DNA from: Bacteroidales bacterium
GTDB taxonomy: Bacteria > Bacteroidota > Bacteroidia > Bacteroidales > Prolixibacteraceae
DNA length: 40,607 nucleotides
Assembly: GCA_012719495.1 (NCBI GenBank)
Contig: JAAYAG010000078.1
Coordinates: 1 to 40,607, forward strand
Reading direction: 5' to 3'
How positions within the stretch are numbered: position 1 is the first letter of the stretch; each line of letters opens with the position of its first letter. This document shows positions 1-9,000 of the stretch, piece after piece. The notes below the pieces were generated by a model. The model searched no databases. It was not told the DNA's origin and saw only the letters and a list, made by a program, of their open reading frames with translations. The position numbers were made by a program, and so were the translations under genes.

Positions 1-1
1 A

Positions 2-235
2 AGCTTAGATCTTAGCAACTTCTATACCGGGAATGTTACCAATATGAGCGAAATGTTTTCAGGATGTTCAAATTTGACAAGCTTAGACCTTAGCAACTTT
101 AATACCGGGAATGTTACCAATATGAGCGAAATGTTTTCAGGATGTTCAAATTTGACAAGCTTAGACCTTAGCAACTTTAATACCGGGAATGTTACCAATA
201 TGAGTGAAATGTTTTCAGGATGTTCAAATTTGACA
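2..235 (+). repeat. Three near-identical 78-bp tandem repeats in the LRR gene
   Basis: Units 2-79, 80-157 and 158-235 each encode one 26-residue leucine-rich repeat. Units 2 and 3 differ at a single base and unit 1 differs from them at a few bases, while the following units (from 236) have diverged clearly at the DNA level. The array may continue left of the window. The pattern points to recent in-frame expansion by slippage or unequal recombination. Confidence 0.93.
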
Positions 236-2491
236 AGCTTAGATCTTAGCAGTTTCAATACTACAAATGTTACCGATATGAGCAGTATGTTTATAGTCTG
301 TAAGTCGTTGACAGGCTTAGACCTTAACAACTTCAATACTACAAATGTTACCAATATGCGTGCTATGTTTGATGGCTGTTCATTGCTAAAAAGCTTAGAC
401 CTTAGTAGTTTCAATACAGGAAAAGTTACTGATATGGTGTTAATGTTTTTTTATTGTTTATCATTAGAAAGCTTAGATCTTAGTAGTTTCAATACTGCAA
501 ATGTTACCGATATGTTTTTAATGTTTTACAACTGTTCATCGTTAACAAGTCTGGATCTTAGTAGTTTCAATACTGCAAATGCTACCAGCATGGCCAGCAT
601 GTTTGTTGGATGTTCTTCATTAACAAGCCTGGATCTTAGTAGTTTCAATACTGCAAATGTTACCAGCATGTCCAGCATGTTTGTTGGATGTTCTTCATTA
701 ACAAACTTAGATCTTACAAATTTTAACACCGATAATGTTACGAACATGTCTAGTATGTTTAATAGTTGTCCTTTATTGACAAACCTAAATCTTAATAGCT
801 TTAATATTAAGAATGTTACCGCAATGAACGATATGTTCAACAACTGTGGTATTACCACTAACAACAAGCCTGCTGTTGGGTATGCCAAAGACATTGCTAC
901 AGCTTCCTTTTTCAACGATCTGGCGACAACCAGTATAGACACCGCCAGATTGAGATTTAAGATAATTGAATATTCTAGTTACACTCTTTCTACACAGGTC
1001 AATGATATTACAATGGGTAGTGTAACGGGGGGTGGTTCATACAGTATGGGGACTATTGCCACTCTTGTTGCAACGGCAAAAGATGGCTATAGATTTGTAG
1101 GTTGGAACAATGGTGCAACTACAAATCCATATATTATAACTGTAGCTCGCGATATGGATCTCACAGCTAATTTCGATACGATCAAAAAAGAAGGAGAAAT
1201 CACACTTGTCGATTTCTATACATATACGCTAGCAGATAATGGAAATGGGTACAAAGTACGTTTGACTGCAGCTTTTAAAACTGAATTAAACAAAGCTTCG
1301 GGCGGAGAATTTGTCTCGAACGGATACACTTGGCATACAAACGACCCTCTGCCAAATCCTACAAGAGATAGCTTATACAACGAAAGACCAATAGTTAGTA
1401 TGAAAGGTATATTTGAGGAATGCTCAAAATTGACGTACTTAGATCTTAGCAACTTTTCTACAGAAAACATTACCGATATGAGCAGTATGTTTTTCCGCTG
1501 TCCATCGTTAACAAGCCTGGATCTTAGTAGTTTCAATACTTCAAATGTTGCCGATATGAACCGTATGTTTACCTTCTGTTCATCGTTAGCAAGCTTAGAC
1601 CTTAGCAACTTCAATACCGGGAATGTTACCGATATGAGCTACATGTTTTCCAGCTGTTCATCGTTGACCACACTAGATCTTAGCAACTTCAATATCGGGA
1701 ATGTTACCACTATGACAGATATGTTTGGTTCTTGTGGAAAGAGAGTAAATGGTGTGCCTGCTATTGGTATTGCTAACGATTCTGCCACGGTTTTCATATT
1801 CAACGACAAGTCGAAAACAGGAATATATACAGCAAATTTGTCATTTGTGGTTGATGATACTCCCAAGTATACAGTTACAGCAACTGCCCACGACTCAATA
1901 ATGGGATTGGTTACCGGTAGCGGAACATACAAACAAGGTAGAATGGCGACACTCACAGCCGTGCCCAATTATGGTTGTCTATTTAAGGAATGGAGTGACG
2001 GTGAAACAGTTAATCCACGAACTATAACTGTAAATGAAGATATCAATATTACAGCTATTTTCGAAGCAGTCGAATTAATTGTTACAGTATCAACCAACGA
2101 TGCAACAATGGGATCGGTAACAGGAAGCGGAACTTACCAACAAGGCGAAGCAGCGACACTTACTGCTACTGCTAACGATGGCTTTAAATTCAAGGAATGG
2201 AGCGATGGTGAAACAGCTAATCCGCGTACAATAACTGTTGACGAGAATGTAATCTTGATAGCTAATTTTGAAAGAATTACATCGGTAGGTGCATACGGAG
2301 TGGCAACAACACTGCAAATACATGGTAATATGCTTTTAAATCATACAGCCACAGAGGTGATAATTTACGACAATTCGGGTAGAAAAGTGATTGTAAGCAA
2401 GGATGTTAATATCGATCTTTCGCCATTGGTTCGTGGTGTATATGTAGCTGCTACAAAAACCGAATCGCTTAAGATTGTTAGAAGAAATTAG
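2..2491 (+). CDS. BspA-type leucine-rich-repeat surface protein, 5'-truncated by the window edge
   Basis: The frame is open from base 2 without a start or signal peptide, so the gene begins outside the window. It encodes about 11 copies of a 26-residue repeat of the form LDLSxFNTxNVTxMxxMFxxC (to about base 850), matching the BspA/DUF285 'bacterial surface protein 26-residue repeat'. A beta-rich domain like the divergent InlB B-repeat follows (about 980-1180), then a second block of four to five repeats (about 1400-1735) and two more InlB-B-like domains (about 1866-2065 and 2080-2275, each with GWNNG or EWSDGE cores). The last 65 residues (NSGRKV, RGVYVAATKTESLKIVRR) resemble a short T9SS type A sorting domain. 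Known members of this repeat family are surface adhesins; that role is inferred here. An internal ATG at 44 lies within a repeat and is not the true start. Confidence 0.9.
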   Translation, partial: SLDLSNFYTGNVTNMSEMFSGCSNLTSLDLSNFNTGNVTNMSEMFSGCSNLTSLDLSNFNTGNVTNMSEMFSGCSNLTSLDLSSFNTTNVTDMSSMFIVCKSLTGLDLNNFNTTNVTNMRAMFDGCSLLKSLDLSSFNTGKVTDMVLMFFYCLSLESLDLSSFNTANVTDMFLMFYNCSSLTSLDLSSFNTANATSMASMFVGCSSLTSLDLSSFNTANVTSMSSMFVGCSSLTNLDLTNFNTDNVTNMSSMFNSCPLLTNLNLNSFNIKNVTAMNDMFNNCGITTNNKPAVGYAKDIATASFFNDLATTSIDTARLRFKIIEYSSYTLSTQVNDITMGSVTGGGSYSMGTIATLVATAKDGYRFVGWNNGATTNPYIITVARDMDLTANFDTIKKEGEITLVDFYTYTLADNGNGYKVRLTAAFKTELNKASGGEFVSNGYTWHTNDPLPNPTRDSLYNERPIVSMKGIFEECSKLTYLDLSNFSTENITDMSSMFFRCPSLTSLDLSSFNTSNVADMNRMFTFCSSLASLDLSNFNTGNVTDMSYMFSSCSSLTTLDLSNFNIGNVTTMTDMFGSCGKRVNGVPAIGIANDSATVFIFNDKSKTGIYTANLSFVVDDTPKYTVTATAHDSIMGLVTGSGTYKQGRMATLTAVPNYGCLFKEWSDGETVNPRTITVNEDINITAIFEAVELIVTVSTNDATMGSVTGSGTYQQGEAATLTATANDGFKFKEWSDGETANPRTITVDENVILIANFERITSVGAYGVATTLQIHGNMLLNHTATEVIIYDNSGRKVIVSKDVNIDLSPLVRGVYVAATKTESLKIVRRN

Positions 2492-2555
2492 AAAACACGT
2501 TATTACAATTATTCGGTACGTATGCAGACCGAGTTGATTGATAACGAATAAATTT

Positions 2556-2594
2556 AAAAAAGGCTGTCAGGTTGTAATCTGGCAGCCTTTTTTC
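2556..2594. terminator. Bidirectional intrinsic terminator between the LRR gene and uraA
   Basis: A 10-bp stem (AGGCTGTCAG pairing with CTGGCAGCCT, one G-T wobble) with an 8-base loop is flanked by A5-6 on the left and T7 on the right. It therefore has a U-tract in both directions and lies between two convergent genes ending at 2491 and 2638. Confidence 0.88.
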
Positions 2595-2637
2595 ATGGAA
2601 ATAATTTTGTACGGTTGGGCAAATCTTGTTGTTGCTG

Positions 2638-3927
2638 TTACACGTCTTTATCCATTATTTTGAATTTCCGGAAAAGCCAGAAAACAAGCGAAAGCACAAC
2701 GCCTACAATAGCCGCAAAGGCCATCCCCTTTAACTGCACCGAACCAATGTTGATACTTGCACCACTAACGCCTATAACAAAAACCACCGCACCAAGCACC
2801 ATATTGCTGTTTTTGCTGAAATCGACTTTTTGTTCTACAAACATTCTGAAACCTTGTACTGCAATTACTCCATAAAGCAACATCGTAATACCCCCCATCA
2901 CCGCGTCGGGGATAGTTGAAATAGCAGCCGAAACTTTTCCTATTACAGAAAAAGCGATGGCCAATAAGGCAGCGCCGCGAATAACCCATACCGAATATAC
3001 ACGGGTAATGGCCATTACTCCAATGTTTTCACCATACGTTGTATTGGGAGGTGAGCCAGCAAAACCAGATAAAACATTGCTAATGCCATCGCCAAGCAAC
3101 GATCGGTGTAAGCCTGGTTTTTCCATCAGGTCAGAGTCGGTAATCTTGCCTGTAACGATCAAATGGCTTATGTGTTCGGCCAAAACAACTATACATGCCG
3201 GGGCTATAATTATTATTGCATTTATGTCGTACACAGGAGCATGGAACTTTGGCAATGCCAACCATGCGGCGTTGCTGATTGCAGCTGTGTCGACCAAGCC
3301 CATGAACAGGGCTAGAAAATAACCGGCCACAACGGCAAAAAGTATTGGGATTACCTGCATAAACCCTTTAAAAAGAACGCTCCCAATAATACCTACAATT
3401 AATGTGAACATAGATACTGTTACAACTTTTGAGTCGACGGTGAACTCTGGAACTATATTCCCGACAGAGGCAGGCCAAGGGGCTAATCCGGCTTGTTGTG
3501 CTGCAACAGGGGCTAATTCAAGCCCGATAATGGCCACAACAGCACCCATAACCGCAGGCGGCATCACTACATCGATCCATTTTATGCCCCACTTTTTTAC
3601 TACAAAAGAAATAGCAATAAAAAACAACCCAAAGAATATAAAACCTGACTGGGCGTGGGTGAAGCCACCATATGAAGCAATGATAAGCATGGCGGGGGCA
3701 ATAAATGCAAAGCTTGATCCTAAGTATGCCGGTATCCCGCCTTTTGTAACCCAAGAGTAGATTAAGGTGCCAATACCGTTCATTAATAAGGCAATTGCTG
3801 GATCAACACCCAGTAATATAGGTACAAGTATTGTTGCACCAAACATGGCCGTTAAATGCTGAAAGCTAAGCGGAAGGCTTTCGAGTACGGGCAATTTTTC
3901 GTGAATGCCAATGAGTCTTCGAGTCAT
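2638..3927 (-). CDS. uraA: Uracil permease (NCS2 family, UraA type)
   Basis: Inner-membrane nucleobase:proton symporter that imports uracil for pyrimidine salvage. At 429 residues it has the length of E. coli UraA and follows that protein closely, including LAEHISHLIVTG (residues 249-260), PGLHRSLLGDG and NTTYGENIGVMAITRVYS. Glu251, His255 and Glu300 correspond, with the same spacing, to the uracil- and proton-coordinating Glu241, His245 and Glu290 of the E. coli protein. The chain is hydrophobic throughout, consistent with the family's 14 membrane segments. It starts at ATG 3927 (MTRRLIGIHEKLP) and has no operon partner. A shared terminator lies just past its stop. No Bacteroidota -7 box was seen upstream. 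A xanthine or other NCS2 substrate is less likely given the UraA-like signature. Confidence 0.93.
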   Translation of the reverse strand: MTRRLIGIHEKLPVLESLPLSFQHLTAMFGATILVPILLGVDPAIALLMNGIGTLIYSWVTKGGIPAYLGSSFAFIAPAMLIIASYGGFTHAQSGFIFFGLFFIAISFVVKKWGIKWIDVVMPPAVMGAVVAIIGLELAPVAAQQAGLAPWPASVGNIVPEFTVDSKVVTVSMFTLIVGIIGSVLFKGFMQVIPILFAVVAGYFLALFMGLVDTAAISNAAWLALPKFHAPVYDINAIIIIAPACIVVLAEHISHLIVTGKITDSDLMEKPGLHRSLLGDGISNVLSGFAGSPPNTTYGENIGVMAITRVYSVWVIRGAALLAIAFSVIGKVSAAISTIPDAVMGGITMLLYGVIAVQGFRMFVEQKVDFSKNSNMVLGAVVFVIGVSGASINIGSVQLKGMAFAAIVGVVLSLVFWLFRKFKIMDKDV

Positions 3928-4313
3928 GAATTATTTTCTTTTTAGGTTTAACTATATTATTGTTTTATCAGTTTTGAAATTAAAACATTTTTTGATTTTT
4001 AAAACATTGTTTTAATCATAGTTTCCAATGTAATTTTTTTTTACTGCCAATTGTTTTGGAAACTTCAGTGTGTCTAAGTTCTTTATTCATCGTATATAAC
4101 GAGAGGAGTGTAATTCTCTGCAGCGAAAATATAAAGTGAAAATGGAGACTGGAAATGTCTACTATCTTGATTCTTTCTACTTCAATTTTCAATACGAAGA
4201 ATTCTTTTTTTAGTTCCTGAATTCCTTTGTATTAATTGGTGGGGTCAATACCAAATAAAGAATACCGTTTCATTGTCCATTGTCAACTGTACATTCTTTT
4301 TTTTACAGTTTGT
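3928..4313. other. Non-coding interval upstream of uraA
   Basis: AT-rich with no credible gene. The only structure seen is an inverted repeat, ATTAAAACA at 3979-3987 and TGTTTTAAT at 4008-4016, with a tighter AAAACAtTGTTTT hairpin inside it. It lies about 50-90 bases upstream of the uraA start and could be an operator or leader structure; this is weak. The rest shows nothing I can name. Confidence 0.4.
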
Positions 4314-4434
4314 TATTGAACGATAATCTTTTGCTCGTAGTGCCGCTGGTTATTGATGGCCTTCACGAAGTAGATTCCACGCCGTACATACTGCAACTCA
4401 ACAACAGTGAATTTTTCCCATGTGCTTGTTGTCA
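4314..4434 (-). pseudogene. Orphan T9SS type A sorting-domain fragment
   Basis: On the minus strand this stretch reads TSTWEKFTVVELQYVRRG, then IYFVKAINNQRHYEQKIIVQ and a stop. That is the last 38 residues of the giant protein ending at 6043, with one amino-acid change. Over 117 aligned bases I count 8 differences. Going upstream, the frame continues only about six unrelated codons before a TAG, and there is no start or protein body. It is the 3' remnant of a deleted T9SS gene, or a copied tail. The sulfotransferase-like gene begins just beyond it. Confidence 0.88.
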
Positions 4435-4509
4435 AGAAGGTGTTAATTAAGTACTAGGAGATTTTTCACAAGCTATCGAATTAAATTTGATAGCATCCTG
4501 AACCATAAG

Positions 4510-5475
4510 CTATGCGCTTACCTGTTCCCAAATTCGAATGGTTTCCTCATTAGCAAACCGCTGTTCATGATGCTCTTCTTCAGTAAATTTGGTCTCGGGG
4601 CGTTTTGAATGGAACTTTAATCTTTCACGAACATCTTTTCGTTGTAAGAATAAGTGGTCGATATGCAAAATTTCAGTTAATCGGCGAAGGTTTTCTTCAA
4701 TTCCATTACTATAGTCGAGTAACAAGCTATTGTTGTCGGTACGGGCAATTGTAAAAATGATAGCATACATCGATTGTAGCACCAGATTTGCGTATCCATT
4801 CAAAGAAAAAGTTGAAGATATATTTAATTCAATGCCAAATAGTGAAGGTGAAACTAATTCAGGAATGAACTGCATTCCCCATTGTTTGTTGTTTGAACGG
4901 AGAATGGCTTCGGGTTCACGATAAAAAATTGCGAGGGGTAGTTTAGGATAGAGCTCCCGGAATAAGTTATAATAAATGAAGTGCCAACTGTCGAGCTTTA
5001 TAATCAAACGTTCTTCGGTGGGAAAACGTTTATGCCCCATTATTTTTATCAAATCGTTGAGCCATTCTTTGCGCTTCTCTACCGAAACTGGTTTATTATT
5101 AATTGTTGATCGCAAAATAGAATCAACGATTACGTACTCCGGAAAAACAATATTCCGACTATCAATAGTCAATACCTGAGTTGTAAGGGTAGATCCGCAT
5201 CGAGAGGTATGAAATATGAACAGACTAGGTTCAATAGCATCGACAGTCTGGGCAACATCCGATAAAAAATCAATTGGTGTAATTCTGATCTTTTTCTCAT
5301 CGCTTCCTTTCATCGAATTTTGGGTACGGCATTTGGCCAACGACTCATCGAAAAAAGGCATGTCAAAACGGACATCACATAAATATGTCCATTCCAAAAA
5401 AAGCGCCCCATCTTTTTCGAAAAGCCTTGATGGTAGCCAATTATGATAATCGGATGGGATTAAATTCATTGGCAT
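4510..5475 (-). CDS. Sulfotransferase-like P-loop protein
   Basis: A 321-residue cytosolic protein with no signal peptide. FIFHTSRCGSTL at residues 86-97 matches the 5'-phosphosulfate-binding loop of PAPS-dependent sulfotransferases, and FYREPEAILRS near residue 185 matches their 3'-phosphate-binding region. About 80 residues precede the P-loop (DYHNWLPSRLF, LFLEWTYLCDVRF), an N-terminal extension longer than in minimal sulfotransferases. Predicted role: transfer of sulfate from PAPS to an unknown hydroxyl or amine acceptor. No PAPS-synthesis genes lie nearby. A broken PhyH-like gene lies on the opposite strand 212 bases upstream, suggesting a former gene set. The start could be Met1 or Met3 (MPMNLIP). 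A hairpin-like inverted repeat (4472-4494) follows the stop but lacks a U-tract. Confidence 0.75.
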   Translation of the reverse strand: MPMNLIPSDYHNWLPSRLFEKDGALFLEWTYLCDVRFDMPFFDESLAKCRTQNSMKGSDEKKIRITPIDFLSDVAQTVDAIEPSLFIFHTSRCGSTLTTQVLTIDSRNIVFPEYVIVDSILRSTINNKPVSVEKRKEWLNDLIKIMGHKRFPTEERLIIKLDSWHFIYYNLFRELYPKLPLAIFYREPEAILRSNNKQWGMQFIPELVSPSLFGIELNISSTFSLNGYANLVLQSMYAIIFTIARTDNNSLLLDYSNGIEENLRRLTEILHIDHLFLQRKDVRERLKFHSKRPETKFTEEEHHEQRFANEETIRIWEQVSA

Positions 5476-5687
5476 TAGGATTGTATCTATTGGCTTGTAT
5501 ATTTTGTTTTATACTTATTGCAATATACAACGAATTTTGAAATTTATTTTAAATGGTTAAGATGGAGTAATTCTGAAAGGAGGTAACTTTAGAGTGGTTC
5601 AGATACATATTTTAAAGAGAATAATTGATAATTTTATTTAGTTTACACGAAGAAATAATTCAATGCTTTTAAATCGTAAAGCAGATC

Positions 5688-5979
5688 ATGGATTTCCCCA
5701 ATGCAAAATTTATAAAGGCATTATATTCCGATGAAGAAGTGAATAGAATGGAGTTAGAGTTCCAAGAGAAAGGCTACACCATTTTACGCAATGTTTTTGA
5801 ACGCGAATCGGTAAAGGAGTATAAAGCTCAACTACAAGAAGCGGCTGCAAGGGTATCTTGACAAGTACTATTTTCGGTATAACAGACTATCAATGATGGG
5901 ATCTTCGTTACTTCTAAGAAATATGGTTCTATCTGATCCTAAAAGATTAAATAACATCAATTTCATAGCAGCATTCTAA
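5688..5979 (+). pseudogene. Broken PhyH-like gene, two frame-shifted fragments
   Basis: From ATG 5688 a 57-codon frame ends at TGA 5859-5861. Its second half (EFQEKGYTILRNVFERESV) looks like the N-terminal helix-strand of phytanoyl-CoA dioxygenase (PhyH) proteins, which normally run to about 250-300 residues. The +1 frame then stays open to TAA 5977-5979, reading from about 5833 (LQGYLDKYYFRYNRLSMMGS and onward), a plausible C-terminal tail. The catalytic double-stranded beta-helix with its HxD...H iron ligands is absent. I read this as a gene reduced by an internal deletion or a fusion of two gene ends. The source of the second fragment is unknown; a radical-SAM protein tail is another possibility. 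Confidence 0.5.
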
Positions 5980-5993
5980 CCTCCTAAACTGAA

Positions 5994-6026
5994 ACAAAAA
6001 TGGCGACCTGTTATAGCCGCCATTTC
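5994..6026 (-). terminator. Intrinsic terminator of the giant T9SS gene
   Basis: Perfect 8-bp stem AAATGGCG (5998-6005) / CGCCATTT (6018-6025) with a 12-base loop, followed on the minus strand by TTTGTTTC. It lies 17 bases past the stop codon at 6043. Confidence 0.75.
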
Positions 6027-6042
6027 TTATTTCTACTGTTCG

Positions 6043-9000
6043 TTATTGAACGATAATCTTTTGTTCGTAGTGCCGCTGGTTATTGATGGCCTTCACGAAG
6101 TAGATTCCGCGCCGCACATGCTGTAACTCAACAACCGTGAATTTTTCCCAGGTACTTGTTTGATACACTTTTTGTCCGAAGGTATTGTATACATACACCT
6201 TGGTTTCGTTGTCGAAGTTGTCGAAGGTAACGGTAAACTGTCCGTTGTTGGGATTGGGGTAAACCTTCATGCATGCATTCAGGCTACTTGGCTGATTTTC
6301 ATTTTCATCAGCAATAGGTTCGGTAGCGCTTTTTTCCATCACAGGTTCGGCTGCCATTATCGGGGCAGGCAGGTCGTCGCAGAAGGAGCCGGTTGTGGTG
6401 ATGTGTGCATCAACAAAACTGCCTTCCTGTGCATGGAAGCCAGGCAGGAAGCGGATTGAATGTCCGGCAATGAAAGTGGCGTTAGCGTTGTTCTCAATGG
6501 TTACCGTCGAAGTTCCAGCCACAGTTATTTCGTTTTGGGCATTGAAACAATCGGTTTGGCCATTGGGCAATGTAAAATTGTTTACCGGAAGGTTGATTGG
6601 TATCGACTGCACTTCAACATACAAGGTGTCGGAATATAAGGTCAGGAAATTGAATACTGTGTTGGAAACAGTGAAACTGTAATTGCCCGTTTGGTCAGCC
6701 TCGCAGGTTCCGGTATCTGTTGAAATAAGTTCCCCGTCACGATACCAGTTGATTACATTATTGGCATGTCCGCAATCGAGCGCGGTAAGTGTGTTGCCAT
6801 CTTGTTCAATACCCAAGATTGTATCCTGTGGCGAGTACACAAAGTGCGTTATGTCTCCTGGCACACGACCTGTTGCGGCAATATTGGCAAAGGTAAATTT
6901 ATTGTTGCTGTTCCGTAAAATAAAGAGTTCAGTTAATCCCGACATTACAGGCATATTACCTGATAATTGGTTGTTGTTTAAATAAAACTCCCTAAGATCG
7001 CTCATGTTATTGATACTTGCAGGCACCGCTCCACCCAAGCGATTGGCCTCAATATTTAAATGCTGCAAACTGGTCAAATTACCAATATTTTCGGGCAGAA
7101 AGCCTTCTAGCATATTGTAACTGATATTCAAATTAATAATGGTTGTTAACGTGGTTAACCATGCCGGAATTGTGCCAGTTAGGTTGCAGCCAGCAAGTAT
7201 CAAACTTTCCAAGCGTTCAAAACTGCCATAATCGGGCAACAAAGCAACTGAAAACTGGTTCCAGCTAAGATCAAGCTCCCGAATATAGGCTGCATTGCTA
7301 AATGCCGACGGGAGGTTGCCTGTTAAACTATTGCCACTAAGGTTCAGCGTTTCGAGGTTAACCAGCTGACTTATCCAAGCCGGAATTGTACCTGTGCGGT
7401 TGCAACCGGCCATGCCCAAATTGATGATATTTGTCGAACTGCTAAAATCCGGAATTGCTCCGGCATTTAATTCCGAGTTGCCGTTTAAATAAACATTTTC
7501 GAGCAAAGTGAGATTCGAAAGCCCTGCGGGAATATCACCGGTAAAGTTACAATCTTCAACAACTAAATTGCGTAGTAAAGGTAGCTGTCCAAAATTGGGC
7601 ATTGGGGCTGCTCCAAAGTTATTAAATGATAATTCAATTAATGCTAACTTGTTTAAATTCAGTATTTCATTCGGGATTGTTCCTGTTAAGCTACAATTGT
7701 AAAATCCTAATGTTTCAAGATTAGTTAAATTACCAATACTTGTAGGAATTGGGCCGGATAAACCATCGTTTCCGCTGGCAATAAACCATTTAATTGCAGT
7801 TAAATTTCCAATGTCGTTGGGTAATGTGCCCACCATGTTATTGTCCCAGCCAAGGTTGAGTCCAACCACGCGTCCGTTTTCAACGGTAACATTTTCCCAT
7901 GTATGCAAAGGTCCGGTAAGCCAGTTTTGTTTGTTGTTCCAGTTCTCGCCGCCGGTGGCATTGTACAGAGTCACTAAAGCCAGTGAGTCAGAAATTGTTT
8001 GGTTGGTAAACCGATACGTCATGGCATTCAGATCGAGCTCAATTGAATAATTGCCCGCTGGAACCACGATATTGTTGCCAAAGCTTTCCATGCTGCCTTC
8101 GGGGAAGCTGTCTCCACCCCAGTTGTTCGACCAGTCGTTGTTGAACCTGAATTTTACTTCGGCATTATCGTTGAAAATGTATTCTAGCTGCCACAATTCC
8201 GGGTTTGCAGAACTCTGAACAAAAGGCACATCGGATTGAACACCCCAATCGTTAATGGTACCAACCAATCCAATAGAGCCAGCATACAATCGTGTGCCCC
8301 ATGATTGCAGTGTTAAAGAGCTGGTAACAATGTTGTTAATAATACAGAAATAATTCCCGTCATTGGCCATGGTTACATTTGGCAATTCAAGTATTGGCGA
8401 GATAGCCCCTTCGATGGGTACATCGTCTTTATACCATTGGTAGCGGTCGTTATTCGAAACCGTATAATTTTCGATGAGTAATTCTACGGTGTTTCCTTCC
8501 TGAGTATAGATTGTTTTGTCGAGACCAACCAATTGCTGAGGGTCATACTTCAATAATGAAATATAGGGATAATTTGGCCAATTCATGACCTCTTCAATAT
8601 GGGAATGGTGAAAACGGTTGCCGCTGATATATAATTCGCTTAGAGTTGGGATATTGCCCATTGAAGAAGGAAATGGTCCCGACACATTATTATTCTCAAT
8701 GAAAAGCAAGCTAAGTTCATTCATATTTCCCATTGAAGCGGGTAATGTTCCTTCAAGCTGATTGTTGCTGAGGTAAAGATCCCATAACTTGTTTAAGTTG
8801 CCAACGCTTTCAGGGATGGTGCTTGTTATTTTATTGTCATCGAGATATAGCCACCGTAGGTTCGTGAAATTTGTAATGGCCGTTTGAAACGAGGTGAATT
8901 CGTTTTGGGCAAGATCCAGCAGTTCAAGACTGGGCATATTTCCAGCTCCGGGATGAACATTGTTTATTTTATTTCCCCTGAGCTGTAAGCTTATTAAATG

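Noticed and set aside
22-414. Antisense open frame with its own periodic protein repeat (KLLRSKLVKFEHPENISLILVTF-like)
   Set aside because: It is the complement of the 78-bp LRR repeats; periodicity and openness follow from the sense gene. The same applies to the antisense frames at 526-942, 1216-1614 and 1639-1968.
4472-4494. Hairpin-like inverted repeat GCTATCGAATT / AAATTTGATAGC after the sulfotransferase-like gene
   Set aside because: The stem is AT-rich and no T-run follows on either strand, so I do not call it a terminator.
5576-5641. Perfect AAAGGAGGT followed by a 15-codon GTG frame
   Set aside because: Bacteroidota rarely rely on such SD sites, the peptide has no recognisable character, and a single 9-base match is expected by chance somewhere in 40 kb.
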